From NCBI RefSeq assembly GCF_041435015.1, contig NZ_CP107989.1, forward strand, positions 868,001-932,000: a stretch of 64,000 nt of DNA, in the 5' to 3' direction. This document shows, one piece after another, positions 9,612 to 18,797 of the stretch. Source of the stretch: Streptomyces canus (GTDB lineage: Bacteria > Actinomycetota > Actinomycetes > Streptomycetales > Streptomycetaceae). Positions within the stretch are counted from its first letter, which is position 1. Each line of letters begins with the position of its first letter. The translations under genes were made by a program, and so were the position numbers. The notes beneath the pieces were generated by a model. That model had not been told where the DNA came from. It searched no databases and saw only the letters and a program-made list of their open reading frames with translations.

Positions 9612-10964
9612 TCACACACGGAAGATCTCGAGGAAACTGCTCCAGAAGCCCTTCTTGACCGGCTTCTGCGCCGCGGGCGCGGGGACGCGTGCCGCGGGGG
9701 CGGGCTGCGGGACGACGGCCGGGCGGGGCGCGGTGGAGGACCCGTACGCCGATGCCATCCGGGTGGCCGGGGTGGGGCTGAACTGGACGGGGAGGGTGGC
9801 CAGGGCGCGGTGGAACGGTCCGGGACGCCACTCCAGTTTCTCGGCGGGGACGCTCAGCACCAGGTCGGGCAGGGCGTTGAGGATCAGCTCGATGGCGGTG
9901 ACCGCGATGACCTGGGCCGGGCTCTTGGCCGGGCAGGCATGCGGGCCCGCGCCCCAGGCGAGGTGGGCGCCGCGGCTGTGGGCCTGGCCCGACGAGGTGA
10001 GCGCCGGGTCGCTGTTGGCCCCGGCAAAGCTGATGACCAGGGGGGAGTTCGCCTGCACCACCACTCCACCGAGGTCGACGTCCTGCACCGGGAAGTGCGT
10101 CGCGTAGTTGGCGATCGGCGGGTTGTTGAGCAGGACGTGGTCGAGGGCGTCCTCGATCTGCATGCTCGGCCCGTTGTCGCCCTCCCGGTCGAGGAGCAGC
10201 AGGAGGGCGTTGGCGATGAGGTTGCGCTCGGGCTCCACCCCGGCGCCGACCAGCATCACCAGCTGGTCCTTGAGCTCCTCGTCGCTGAGGCCGGCGGGGT
10301 GCTGGACCAGCCAGGAGGTGATGTCGTCGCCGGGTTCGCGGCGCTTGAGGGAGACCAGCTCCATGAAGCAGGCGGTGAGTTCGTCGCTGGCGCGCAGCGC
10401 GTCCTTGCCGTCGAACATGTCGGCCATCGCGCTCGTGACGCGGTCGCCGATGGCGGCGGGGCAGCCGAAGAGCTTGTTGATCATCAGCAACGGCAGCAGC
10501 TTGGCGTAGTCGTTGATCAGGTCCGCCCGGCCCCGCTCGCTGAACTGGTCGATGAGGTAGGCGGCGATCGGTTCGACGTCGCGGCGGATGCGGGTGACGT
10601 TGAGCCGGTCGAGGCTCTCGGTGACCGCCTTGCGCAGCCTCAGGTGCTGGGCGCCGTCGGTGAACAGGCAGTTGGGCCGGTACGCCATCATCGGCAGAAC
10701 GGGGCTGTCGAGGGGAACGCGGCCGTCGTTGAGGGCGGTCCAGCGGCGGCCGTCGCGCGCGAACAGGGAGGGGTTCTGGAGCACCCGCAGGGCCGTCTCG
10801 TGTCCGACGACCAGGGTGGCGTCGACGCCGGGGGCCAGTTCTACCGGGCCCGCGGGTCCGTGCGCCCGCAGGTAGTCGTAGACCTTCTGCGGGTCTGCGG
10901 CGAAGGAGCCGTCGTACATGGGGCATCTGGCCGCACCGGTGGCGGCCGTGTCGTGAACGTCCAT
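9612..10964 (-). CDS. cvnE: Conservon cytochrome P450 (CYP157-like)
   Basis: The 450-residue protein is the P450 that ends the conservon operon. The haem loop is AWGAGPHACPAKSPA with Cys344 as the iron ligand. The I-helix region reads MLVGAGVEPERNLIANALL. In the K-helix region (about residues 266-280, EDALDHVLLNNPPIA) the usual E-x-x-R pair is absent, as reported for CYP157 members of Streptomyces conservons. A Pro/Ala-rich tail (about 395-440) precedes a basic-aromatic end KKGFWSSFLEIFRV, which could bind membrane or partner proteins. It follows cvnD by 52 bp and is closed by a strong terminator. The substrate is unknown and catalytic competence is uncertain. Confidence 0.88.
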   Translation of the reverse strand: MDVHDTAATGAARCPMYDGSFAADPQKVYDYLRAHGPAGPVELAPGVDATLVVGHETALRVLQNPSLFARDGRRWTALNDGRVPLDSPVLPMMAYRPNCLFTDGAQHLRLRKAVTESLDRLNVTRIRRDVEPIAAYLIDQFSERGRADLINDYAKLLPLLMINKLFGCPAAIGDRVTSAMADMFDGKDALRASDELTACFMELVSLKRREPGDDITSWLVQHPAGLSDEELKDQLVMLVGAGVEPERNLIANALLLLLDREGDNGPSMQIEDALDHVLLNNPPIANYATHFPVQDVDLGGVVVQANSPLVISFAGANSDPALTSSGQAHSRGAHLAWGAGPHACPAKSPAQVIAVTAIELILNALPDLVLSVPAEKLEWRPGPFHRALATLPVQFSPTPATRMASAYGSSTAPRPAVVPQPAPAARVPAPAAQKPVKKGFWSSFLEIFRV

Positions 10965-11016
10965 GTCTGTGTCCTTTGGTGGCCCGGACCGTGCGGTCCG
11001 GGCGGGGGGTGGTGGT

Positions 11017-11625
11017 TCAGGCAGCGCGGTCGAGGAGGTGACGCACGAGGGCGATCAGGGCGCGGGCGGAGGAGCGCTGGTCGCGGGCGTCGCAGTAGAT
11101 GACGGGCGTGTCCGGAAGCAGGTCGAGGGCTTCGCGGATCTCGTCCTCCTCGAAGTGGCTGGTCTGCGAGAAGGTGTTGACGGCGATCGCGTACTCGAGG
11201 CCGTACTCGTCGATCAGGTCGATGACCGGGAAGGTCTCCTCCAGGCGTGAGGGGTCGACCAGGAGCAGGGCGCCGAGCGCGCCGCGGGCCATGTCCTCCC
11301 ACAGCTGCATGAAGCGCTGCTGTCCGGGGGTGCCGAACAGGTACAGCACCAGCTCGTCGCTCAGGGTCAGCCGGCCGAAGTCCAGCGCCACGGTGGTGGT
11401 CGCCTTCTCCGGCGCCCCGCGCAGGTCGTCGACGTGCATGGACGCCTGCGTCATCTTCTCCTCGGTGCGCAGCGGAGTGATCTCCGACAGCGACCCGATG
11501 AAGGTCGTCTTGCCCACGGCGAAGTGTCCGACCACCAGGATCTTCGCGGCGGTGGTCACCTCGGCGGACACGTAGATGGAGCCGTTCGCCCCGGGGTCAG
11601 CCGATGTTGAGGGTTTCGAGTCCAT
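11017..11625 (-). CDS. cvnD: Conservon small GTPase CvnD
   Basis: This 202-residue Ras-like GTPase acts at the membrane with the other conservon proteins in a system compared with eukaryotic G-protein signalling. The P-loop is GHFAVGKTT (about residues 33-41), the G3 motif is FGTPGQQRF (MglA-like, with TPG in place of the usual DxxG), and AVNTF stands at the normal NKxD position, so base recognition looks degenerate as in other Cvn GTPases. The start overlaps the cvnC end by 29 bp, indicating translational coupling. Confidence 0.92.
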   Translation of the reverse strand: MDSKPSTSADPGANGSIYVSAEVTTAAKILVVGHFAVGKTTFIGSLSEITPLRTEEKMTQASMHVDDLRGAPEKATTTVALDFGRLTLSDELVLYLFGTPGQQRFMQLWEDMARGALGALLLVDPSRLEETFPVIDLIDEYGLEYAIAVNTFSQTSHFEEDEIREALDLLPDTPVIYCDARDQRSSARALIALVRHLLDRAA

Positions 11626-11974
11626 GCAGAACCTTCTCGAGTATCGCTCGGGGAACGTGCTGGGCGGGGGCCGGTTCAGCGCGACGCAGGAGGTGCCCCT
11701 GCTCGAATAAATCGGACAGCAGCAGTCGGGCCACGCCGACGGGCAGTCCCAGATGACCGGCGACTTCGGCGACCGACAGGTAGCCGCCCGAACAGAGCTC
11801 CCAGATGGCCCGTACCTCGGGTCCGGCCCCGAGCGGCAGGGTCCGGTCGGGGGCCAGGCACACCAGCGTGTGCAGGGCCAGGTCGTCGTCGGAGGGGAGA
11901 CGACGCCCGCCCGTGATGACGTAGGAGCGGACGAAGTCGCTGGTTACCGGAGCGTCCTCGCCAGGCCAGGTCAT
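11597..11974 (-). CDS. cvnC: Conservon protein CvnC (DUF742)
   Basis: The 125-residue DUF742 protein contains SDFVRSYVITGGR and a winged-helix-like stretch CSGGYLSVAEVAGHLGLPVGVARLLLSDLFEQGHL. It links the roadblock protein and the GTPase in conservons, with unknown biochemical role. The ATG at 11974 overlaps the cvnB stop as ATGA, and its own end overlaps cvnD, so the three are translated together. Confidence 0.92.
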   Translation of the reverse strand: MTWPGEDAPVTSDFVRSYVITGGRRLPSDDDLALHTLVCLAPDRTLPLGAGPEVRAIWELCSGGYLSVAEVAGHLGLPVGVARLLLSDLFEQGHLLRRAEPAPAQHVPRAILEKVLHGLETLNIG

Positions 11975-12372
11975 GCGTCTACGCCGGTGTTCTGGCGCGG
12001 AGTGGCGCTCATCGCCTTGGTCAGCGCGCCCACCGTCTTCTGCATCCGGATCGACATGGCCTCCATGTCGACGTCCAGAGCGGTCGAGACGGCGAGGTAG
12101 GAACCGCTGCCCCCGGCGATGAGGAAGATCCATCCGCCGTCGAACTCGATCAGTGTCTGCTTCCAGAGGCCCTTGCCGCCGCCGACGAAGGGGGCGACGC
12201 TGCGGCACAGGGACTGCAGGGAGCTCATCGCGGCGGCGTTGCGTTCGGCGTCGTCACGGACGATGCCGTCGGACCGCTGCATCAGCAGGCCGTCCGCCGA
12301 GACGAGGATGGCGTGGCGGGCTCCGCGCACCTCGAGCACGTCGTTCAGCACCCACGACAGATCGGGATTCAC
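11971..12372 (-). CDS. cvnB: Conservon roadblock/LC7 protein CvnB
   Basis: This 133-residue roadblock/LC7 domain protein likely acts as a regulator of the CvnD GTPase, as MglB does for MglA. It begins with VNPDLSWVLNDVLEVRGARH at a GTG (12370-12372) that overlaps the cvnA stop, and has the ILVSADGLLMQRS strand typical of the fold. It ends four bases into cvnC. Confidence 0.92.
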   Translation of the reverse strand: MNPDLSWVLNDVLEVRGARHAILVSADGLLMQRSDGIVRDDAERNAAAMSSLQSLCRSVAPFVGGGKGLWKQTLIEFDGGWIFLIAGGSGSYLAVSTALDVDMEAMSIRMQKTVGALTKAMSATPRQNTGVDA

Positions 12373-13556
12373 TGGTTCTGAGGTCCTTCCGTGTTGTCTG
12401 AGTCCCGCCCGAGCAGGGTTCCGCGAGCGAATGCCTTGAGCCGCGAGGCGGTCTCTTCGCCGGCCGCGTCCAGGTCGGGTACGTCCGCGCCGGGCGAGGC
12501 CACCACGGAGACGGAGCCGTTGCGCCGACGGCGGCGCTTGGGGAGGCCTCCGGCGGTCTGTCCGACGACGAGGGAGGCGACGGGAGTCGGCTTGGCCGCC
12601 ACGGGCTCGCCCTCGTGGTCGTCGAGTTCGACGGGCGCGGGTGCGGGCACGTCCGCCGTCAGAAGGTTCTCGGGCACCCGGATCACGGCACGCACACCGC
12701 CGTAGGGGGAGACCGCGTCGACGGAGACGTGGAACCCGTAGTGGGCGGCGAGCTTCCCGGAGAGGGCGAAGCCGAACTTGGGCGGGTCGCCGAGGCTCGT
12801 GATGTCCACGGATCCGCCGGTGGTCAGCAGGGACGCGGCGCGGGCCTTGGTCTCCTGGTCCATACCGAGACCGGCGTCGTCGACGATCAGGCATATCCCG
12901 GTGGGTACGGCCTGGATGTTGATCTCGACGGGGGTGCCGGGGGCGCTGTACTTGGTGGCGTTGTCGAGCAGTTCGGCCAGGACCATCGCGACCGGTTCGA
13001 CGGCGCGGCTGGTGATCGCCACGTTGGCCTGCGAGTGGACCCTGACCCGCTCGAAGTCGCGGATCCGCCCCTGGGCGCTGCGGGCGACGTCGTACACCGA
13101 GGCGTCCCGGTCGCGTCGCCCGAGCCACCCGCCGCAGAGCACCGAGATGCCCTTGGTACGGCGGCTGAACTGGCTGCCGGTGTGGTCGACCAGCATCAGG
13201 TCGGCGAGGACGGTGTGGTCGTCGCCGTACTTCTGCTGGAGGCCGTCGAGCAGGGCCAACTGCTCCTCGGCCAGGGTCGCCAGGGTGCCGACGGCCGACT
13301 TCAGGGTCGCCTTCGTCGCCGACTCGGCGTCCTTGCGCACCTCTTCCAGATCCGCGGCGTGCCGCGCGCTCACCGACGAGTAGGTCGTCTGGAGCTCGGC
13401 GAGCTGACCTCGCACACTCGCGACGTCGCCGTGCAGTTTGTTGTTGTTCGCGCGGAGCTGGATGTTGGTTCTCCGTGCGCGCATCACTGCGAAAATCGCA
13501 GCGATGAGTACCACGAGCAGGACCCACAGGAGTGGATCTTCGAACAATGACGTCAT
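12369..13556 (-). CDS. cvnA: Conservon sensor histidine-kinase-like protein CvnA
   Basis: The 395-residue membrane protein heads the conservon. A single membrane helix (about residues 10-26, LLWVLLVVLIAAIFAVM) is followed by a coiled coil, then a GHKL ATPase with N-box AELLDNATKYSAP and G1 box VDDAGLGMD. No clear phospho-acceptor His box is seen, as in other CvnA or nitrate/nitrite-type sensors. The C-terminal tail is basic and disordered (KRRRRRNGSV). The start MTSLFEDPLL at 13556 has GAAGAG upstream; a frame open to 13661 is judged untranslated. The gene starts the cvnABCDE operon. Confidence 0.9.
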   Translation of the reverse strand: MTSLFEDPLLWVLLVVLIAAIFAVMRARRTNIQLRANNNKLHGDVASVRGQLAELQTTYSSVSARHAADLEEVRKDAESATKATLKSAVGTLATLAEEQLALLDGLQQKYGDDHTVLADLMLVDHTGSQFSRRTKGISVLCGGWLGRRDRDASVYDVARSAQGRIRDFERVRVHSQANVAITSRAVEPVAMVLAELLDNATKYSAPGTPVEINIQAVPTGICLIVDDAGLGMDQETKARAASLLTTGGSVDITSLGDPPKFGFALSGKLAAHYGFHVSVDAVSPYGGVRAVIRVPENLLTADVPAPAPVELDDHEGEPVAAKPTPVASLVVGQTAGGLPKRRRRRNGSVSVVASPGADVPDLDAAGEETASRLKAFARGTLLGRDSDNTEGPQNQ

Positions 13557-13976
13557 GAGACTCTCTTCAAGTCGCCTCGCGTCGGGAGACTGACCATGCA
13601 TGGGCCCCCGGAATTGCCCGCCACTGTGCGGTGCGGGCCTTACCGGCGGACCAACCGTCACTCCTTCACGATGGGGCCGTTTTGGCTGTCCCCCGTACGC
13701 GCGTATGACGCGTCATCAGCCTACTGAAAAGTGTAATGATCTTATCAGCCGTCACAGTGTCAACAGGCGTATCAGGGGCCACACTTGACGACTCTCCACA
13801 AAGATCCCGCAAAGGCCCCATCGGCCACCGTCAGCAGTCGCCGCCGACCGCCCTCGCCCCGCTCACCGTTCCGTTCATGATCAACGCGCGCAGCCTACCA
13901 AGGCTGCGAGAACGCTCTCCGACCCCTCGGTGAAAACTCGTTTGCGGCCGCCGGGGCCGCCCCGGACCCTTGCCGC
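13557..13976. other. Divergent intergenic region upstream of the conservon and an acetyltransferase gene
   Basis: No gene is seen in these 420 bp. The part at 13720-13790 is clearly richer in A and T than the surroundings. Read leftwards it contains TTGACA (13758-13763) and TAAGAT (13739-13744), a possible but short-spaced promoter for cvnA. Rightwards a TTGACG at about 13784 could serve the acetyltransferase. Confidence 0.4.
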
Positions 13977-14903
13977 ATGCCCTATCTCCTGCGCGCTGCC
14001 GCGCCCACCGACGCGCCGGCCGTCACCGAGTTGCTCAACGAGATCGACCGGATCGAGGTCGGACGGCCCGAGACCGATCTGCACACGGTGGAGTCCGATC
14101 TGGGGCACCCCGAGACCGACCTCGACCGCGACTCCTGGCTGGCCTTCGCCGGAGCCCGTCTGGTGGCGTACGCCCTGGTGTGGGACGACTCGAAGGGCGA
14201 GCGCATCAGCGCCGACCACTATGTGCTGCCCGACCACCAGCAGGCCGGCGTACTCCTGCTGGAGGCGATCGAGACCAGGGCACTGGAGAAGGCCCGCGCG
14301 AACGGCGCCTCGAAGGCCGTACTCCATCTGCACCTCAACTCGGCGCCCACGACCGACCTCGCGCTGATACGGGCGCGAGGCTGGTCGGCAGTACGGCGCT
14401 ATCACGTACTGGAGCGGGCGCTGCGCAGGAGCGAGGACCGGTCGCCGGAGCCACCCGCGGGCGTGCGGGTGCGGGCCTGCGCCGACGAGGCGGACCGGAA
14501 GCAGACCCACGCCCTCTACCAGGCCACGTTCGCCGAGCACTTCGACTTCCAGCCGCGCGAGTACGAACAGTGGCTGCACGACATCCACGCCGACCGGCTC
14601 GACTGGTCCCTCGTGTGGCTCGTCTCCACCGAGGACCTCGGGTACGTCGGCTTCCTGATCGCCCGCGACGACCGCGAGGCCATGGGGTGGATCCGCAGCC
14701 TCGGCGTCGTCCGCGAGGCCCGCGGCCGTGGCCTCGGCGGACTGCTGCTGCGACAGGCCTTCGCGGCGTTCGCGGCCCGGGGGCGGGACACCGTGGGCCT
14801 CGGCGTGGACACCGAAAACGCAACCGGCGCCCCGGAGTTGTACGCCCGCAACGGAATGTCGGTCCATTACGCCGTCGACACCTGGGAAATCGTGGTGAGT
14901 TGA
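13977..14903 (+). CDS. Double-domain GNAT N-acetyltransferase
   Basis: The 308-residue protein holds two GNAT folds, about residues 1-150 and 160-308. The second has the acetyl-CoA motif SLGVVREARGRGLGGLLLRQAF (R-x-x-G-x-G/A) and is probably the active one; the first is degenerate. This tandem arrangement recalls mycothiol synthase, but MshD-specific residues cannot be confirmed by eye and the gene has no mycothiol neighbours. The start ATG follows an intergenic region shared with the conservon. Substrate unknown. Confidence 0.8.
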   Translation: MPYLLRAAAPTDAPAVTELLNEIDRIEVGRPETDLHTVESDLGHPETDLDRDSWLAFAGARLVAYALVWDDSKGERISADHYVLPDHQQAGVLLLEAIETRALEKARANGASKAVLHLHLNSAPTTDLALIRARGWSAVRRYHVLERALRRSEDRSPEPPAGVRVRACADEADRKQTHALYQATFAEHFDFQPREYEQWLHDIHADRLDWSLVWLVSTEDLGYVGFLIARDDREAMGWIRSLGVVREARGRGLGGLLLRQAFAAFAARGRDTVGLGVDTENATGAPELYARNGMSVHYAVDTWEIVVS

Positions 14904-14927
14904 ATTCCGATGGCCCGCGGGAGACCG

Positions 14928-16091
14928 CTATTGGTTTGTTCCGCGCAGCAATTCGCAGACAAAGTTCTCCTGAAGTGCACGCATTTTCCGCAAACCTTCC
15001 GCGTCGGCGGACTGGGTGATCTGGGCGGTGACCGAAAACGTCAGTGAACGACGGCCGTCGGGGGTGGCCGCGATCAACTGGGTATAACCGAGCGTGTTGC
15101 CGGTGTGGCCCAGGACGACGCCGCATCGCGTCTCGTAGCGGAAGAGGGCAAGACCCGCGGAGTTGCGGCCCGGCCCGGCGGGCTCGGACGCGCCCTTGAC
15201 CCACTGCCGCTGCTGCTCGACGACCTTCCCGCCGTAGAGCCGTCCACCCGCGTAACCCCGGATGAAGTGGGTCATGTCGTTCGGCGTGGAGACGATGCCT
15301 CCGGAGGCCCAGACGCCCGACATGCCGATGACCTCGCTGACGTCCTGCGGGGACGCCGACGGGCTCACGTCATAGCCGTGCAGATAGGGCTTCGGCATCC
15401 GGTACCCCTGCGGGAGGCTGGTGGAGTGCAGGCTCAGCGGCGCGTAGACGCGTTGACGCAGGAGTTCTTCGTACGGTGTATGCGTCGCCGCCTCCGCCAT
15501 GAGTGCTACGGCGATGTTGTCCGAGTTCGAGTAGCGGTACTGCGTGCCCGGCTTGAAGAGCAGGGGCTGGTCGGCGATGTAGTCGAGCAGGCGCCGGGAG
15601 TCGAAGTGGTGGCGCGGGTCGGCCCGCAGTTCGTCGAGGAACCCTGCGCTCCGGGAGTAGTCCGGCAGACCGCTGGTGTGGTTCAGGAGTTGACGAAGCG
15701 TCACTGAACCCCAGGCGGCGGGGAGTTGGGGCAGGCGCTTGCGCAGGGTGTCGTCCAGACGCAGGGTGCGGCGGTCGACCAGGGTGAGGGCGACCGCCCC
15801 GCTGAAGGCCTTGGCCGTGCTCGCGATGCGCATGTGGTCGTCGGGGCGTGGCGAGCGACGCGTGCTGATGTCGGCGACGCCGGCGCGCACGACTCGGGTC
15901 CCCTTCTCGGCCCGCAGGACGACGACGGCTCCGGGCGGGCCGCCGGGACGGCGCACGAAGTCGTCGAGCTGACGCCGCAGCGTCTGGTTGCCCGAAGCGT
16001 CGGCGGCGGTACAGCCCATCGCCGGGGACAGCGCGGCGAGGCAGGCCGCGAGGGCGGACGCCGCTCGCAGGCGGGATCGGCGTAGAGGCAT
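14928..16091 (-). CDS. Exported serine hydrolase, beta-lactamase class C / D-Ala-D-Ala carboxypeptidase fold
   Basis: The 387-residue exported protein has a penicillin-binding fold. Motifs are STAK (Ser91, Lys94), YSN in YRYSNSDNIAVALM and HTGNTLGY (the KTG-equivalent HxG). The signal peptide ends near Cys27 (SPAMGC), a weak lipobox, so it may be lipid-anchored or simply secreted. Such proteins hydrolyse peptidoglycan peptides, esters or beta-lactams; R61-type DD-peptidase of Streptomyces is a relative. It faces the acetyltransferase gene with a 24-bp gap. Confidence 0.87.
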   Translation of the reverse strand: MPLRRSRLRAASALAACLAALSPAMGCTAADASGNQTLRRQLDDFVRRPGGPPGAVVVLRAEKGTRVVRAGVADISTRRSPRPDDHMRIASTAKAFSGAVALTLVDRRTLRLDDTLRKRLPQLPAAWGSVTLRQLLNHTSGLPDYSRSAGFLDELRADPRHHFDSRRLLDYIADQPLLFKPGTQYRYSNSDNIAVALMAEAATHTPYEELLRQRVYAPLSLHSTSLPQGYRMPKPYLHGYDVSPSASPQDVSEVIGMSGVWASGGIVSTPNDMTHFIRGYAGGRLYGGKVVEQQRQWVKGASEPAGPGRNSAGLALFRYETRCGVVLGHTGNTLGYTQLIAATPDGRRSLTFSVTAQITQSADAEGLRKMRALQENFVCELLRGTNQ

Positions 16092-16425
16092 GGAGGCTCC
16101 CGGGGTGGGACGTCATATCTCGTCAAGCCTCACCGGCAGCCACGGTCTCCTGCTTCCCGTGCTGCTGCATACGGACCAGTGGCGGGGGCACCGAGTGGTG
16201 CCGTGAATTCGCCCCGCCGGGATCAGCGGTCGCCCTTGTTCAACTTAGTTTGCGGGTACAACGGCATCTCCCGGGGCGGTCACCGGGGGTGCGGTCCGAT
16301 TCGGTTTCCCGGCCCAGGAATGGCTCACGTCGATTTTCGAGGTGCCGCGTCGGCCACCGTTTGGGTGTTCGTCCCGGGTCCGTCGGTCGTGGGCTCGGGG
16401 TGCGGCGCCCGGCCGTCCGCTGAGC
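16092..16425. other. Intergenic region upstream of the serine hydrolase gene
   Basis: These 334 bp separate two leftward genes and show no convincing ORF. They should contain the promoter of the serine hydrolase gene, but no clear -35/-10 pair was recognised. The right edge merges into the terminator of the DUF1996 gene. Confidence 0.4.
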
Positions 16426-16472
16426 AGGGGTGGCCGTCCGCCGGTGGAGCTGCGCGGCGGACGGCCACCTCT
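16426..16472 (-). terminator. Terminator after the DUF1996 gene
   Basis: An 18-bp stem (16426-16443 with 16455-16472, one G-U pair) with core TGGCCGTCCGCCG surrounds an 11-nt loop. It begins 25 bp beyond the stop codon of the leftward DUF1996 gene. Confidence 0.8.
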
Positions 16473-16496
16473 GCTACTCGTGCGTGCCGGCCGATG

Positions 16497-18599
16497 TCAC
16501 ATCGAGCGGCGGCTGGTGCGTCGGAGGAGAACGAAGCCGGAGATCAGAAGGATCGCGCCCAGTGCGGCCGGCCACAGCTGGGTGCCGGTCTCGGCGAGAC
16601 TGCTCTGGCTGCCCTGAGGCTCGGGCTGAGCGGCGACCGGGGGCTGGGCGACGGCTCCGGTGGTGCCGGTTCCGGGGTCGTCGGTCGCGGTGCCGTCCTG
16701 GGGGTCGGGCTGGTTCGCCTGGCCGTTGCCGTTGCCGTTGCCGTTGCCGGCCTCGGGTGACGGCGCGGTGGTGCTGTGGGCGGTGGGTGAGCTGTAGGTC
16801 TTCGGCTGGTCGGCGGCGGGGGCGGGGGCGGTCGTCTGGTCGCCGGCGGGGGCTTCGGTGGTCGGTGTGGGCTGCTGCTGCGGCTCGCCGTTGTTTCCGG
16901 GGGTGTCCTCGGAGCCGTTGTCGTCGCCGTTCCCGTTTCCGGGGTCCTGACTGGCACCGGGGTCCGGGGTGGAGCCGTTGCCGTTGTCGCCACCGGTCTC
17001 GCCGTTGCCGTTGTCGCCACCGGTCTCGCCGTTGCCGCCGCCGTTGTTGCCGTTGCCGTTGCCCGGGTCGTCCTGACCTGTGCCCGCGCCACACTGACGG
17101 CCGTCGTTGATGCAGCCGACCATCTCGTTCATCAGGTTCTCGTCGAAGACGTTGATGAAGTCGCCGTGGTCGGTGACGGGCTTGTGCAGCTGCTCCGGGA
17201 AGGAGTCGACCGCGAACAGCGGAGTCGTGCGGCCGCCGTCGTTCAGGCTCGGCGCGTCGACGTCGTAGACGATCCGCTGGACCAGCTGCGGAATGGCCTT
17301 GAAGCCGTTCGGGCAGGTGCCGTCGTTCTGGGCGAACGCCACGTGGGTGCGGTGATTGGCGCTGTCGATGTTGCGGCCGTCCCAGCAGCTCTGGAACTTG
17401 AACGTGCGCACCACGTCGCTGCCCTGCGGGCACAGCGGGTACTTGTCCTTCAGCTGCCGGTCCTCGAACCCGGTGCAGCTCCAGGACGCGTTGGCGTTGG
17501 CGGTGCCGTTGACGAAGGCCTTGGCGTCGCCGGTGATGATGCGCAGCAGACGCGGCATCGCGGTGACCTTGCTGCGGGGGTTGCCCACGAACGTCAGCGT
17601 CACTTCCTTGGGCGTGACGATCTGGCCGGCGTTGCCCTCGATGCCGCCGCCGGGCGAGTTGGCGTCCTGTTCCTGCGTTCCGTTCTGGAGCCGGATCACG
17701 GGCCAGTAGTACGTGGACTTGTCGCCCTGGTCGACACAGCTCGTCTCGGCGTTCGCCAGGTCCTGATCGCTCGCGAAGGCGGTGTTGGACTGGTTGCCGA
17801 TGTAGTCGTGGAAGTGGTGGGCGCCGTTGGAGACACCCGGGGCGACGATGACGTTGTCCGAGTTGAACAGGCCGTTCGCGTTCACACCACAGCTGGTGAC
17901 GAAGGTGCCACGGGAGGCGTCGCCCTGAGCCGGCGGCGCCTGCGCGGCGGACGGAGCACTGTTGATGTCGGCGTAGTCCGCGGCGACGGGGCCGTTGCCC
18001 GCCTGCCCGCCGTTGCCCTGCTGACCGTTCTGGTCCTGGCCGTCGCCCTGCTGGTCGTCGCCCTGCTGACCGTCCTGGTTCTGGCCGTCGCCCTGCTGGT
18101 CTCCCTGATCCTGGCCGTCACCCTGCTGCTGGTCCTGACCGTCGCCGTTCTCGTTCTCGGTCTCGCGCAGGGTGCAGCCGGCCATGTCGCCGAGGCCGTC
18201 CGGCTGCTCTCCCGTGTTTTCGAGCGCGGCGCTGATGCGCTGGATCGTGGCGGCGCGGTTCTCCTGGAGCGGGGCGACGATACGGCTCTGCGCGGACTCG
18301 CGGTCCTGCACCGACGGGTCCTGGAGTTGCTGGTAGGCCTCGGCTATCTGCTGGTCCAGCAGAGCGAGTTCCTTGTCGACGTCCGCCCTAGCCCCGTCCG
18401 GGACACTGGTGAGCGTGTCCCCGACGTCCGGGCAGTCGATCGTGACGGCTCCCCACGACGTCTGCTGTGGTGTGCCGCTCTCCGTGGCGGAGGCGTACAC
18501 ATTCACTGCGACCAGGCCACCACCCCCGAGCATCAACGCCACTGCGGCAAAGGTCGCACGTCGTGCGCCGGTCGGTCGTCTGCGATTGCTGCGTCCCAC
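16497..18599 (-). CDS. Sortase-anchored DUF1996 surface protein with low-complexity linkers
   Basis: The 700-residue protein is exported and probably attached to the cell wall. After an N-terminal membrane signal (about residues 15-40) and a helical domain comes a Q/G/D/N-rich linker (about 155-210), then the DUF1996 domain (about 225-480; [37 protein letters not shown]). A long Gly/Asn/Pro/Thr-rich stalk (about 490-660) leads to LAETG, a hydrophobic helix and RRTSRRSM, the class E sortase signal. The GTG at 18599 with AGGAG six bases upstream is preferred over an in-frame start at 18638. DUF1996 occurs in fungal and actinobacterial secreted proteins without a settled function; the conserved His and Trp suggest sugar or metal binding. 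Confidence 0.87.
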   Translation of the reverse strand: MGRSNRRRPTGARRATFAAVALMLGGGGLVAVNVYASATESGTPQQTSWGAVTIDCPDVGDTLTSVPDGARADVDKELALLDQQIAEAYQQLQDPSVQDRESAQSRIVAPLQENRAATIQRISAALENTGEQPDGLGDMAGCTLRETENENGDGQDQQQGDGQDQGDQQGDGQNQDGQQGDDQQGDGQDQNGQQGNGGQAGNGPVAADYADINSAPSAAQAPPAQGDASRGTFVTSCGVNANGLFNSDNVIVAPGVSNGAHHFHDYIGNQSNTAFASDQDLANAETSCVDQGDKSTYYWPVIRLQNGTQEQDANSPGGGIEGNAGQIVTPKEVTLTFVGNPRSKVTAMPRLLRIITGDAKAFVNGTANANASWSCTGFEDRQLKDKYPLCPQGSDVVRTFKFQSCWDGRNIDSANHRTHVAFAQNDGTCPNGFKAIPQLVQRIVYDVDAPSLNDGGRTTPLFAVDSFPEQLHKPVTDHGDFINVFDENLMNEMVGCINDGRQCGAGTGQDDPGNGNGNNGGGNGETGGDNGNGETGGDNGNGSTPDPGASQDPGNGNGDDNGSEDTPGNNGEPQQQPTPTTEAPAGDQTTAPAPAADQPKTYSSPTAHSTTAPSPEAGNGNGNGNGQANQPDPQDGTATDDPGTGTTGAVAQPPVAAQPEPQGSQSSLAETGTQLWPAALGAILLISGFVLLRRTSRRSM

Positions 18600-18797
18600 G
18601 GAAGTACTCCTGCGCGTGTCGGCTCTCCGGGCATGCAAATCCCTCGCCCCATACGGACGGTGGGCCCGCTGTGTTCAAACGTCTCGGAAATTCACAGCAC
18701 TCTCATACGGAGCACCGGGTTCCGCCGCCCCCTCCCGAACCTCTGCGCAGGGAAAACGAGGTGACTCGTACACAACTGCGCCCTTACGGTTCTCGTC

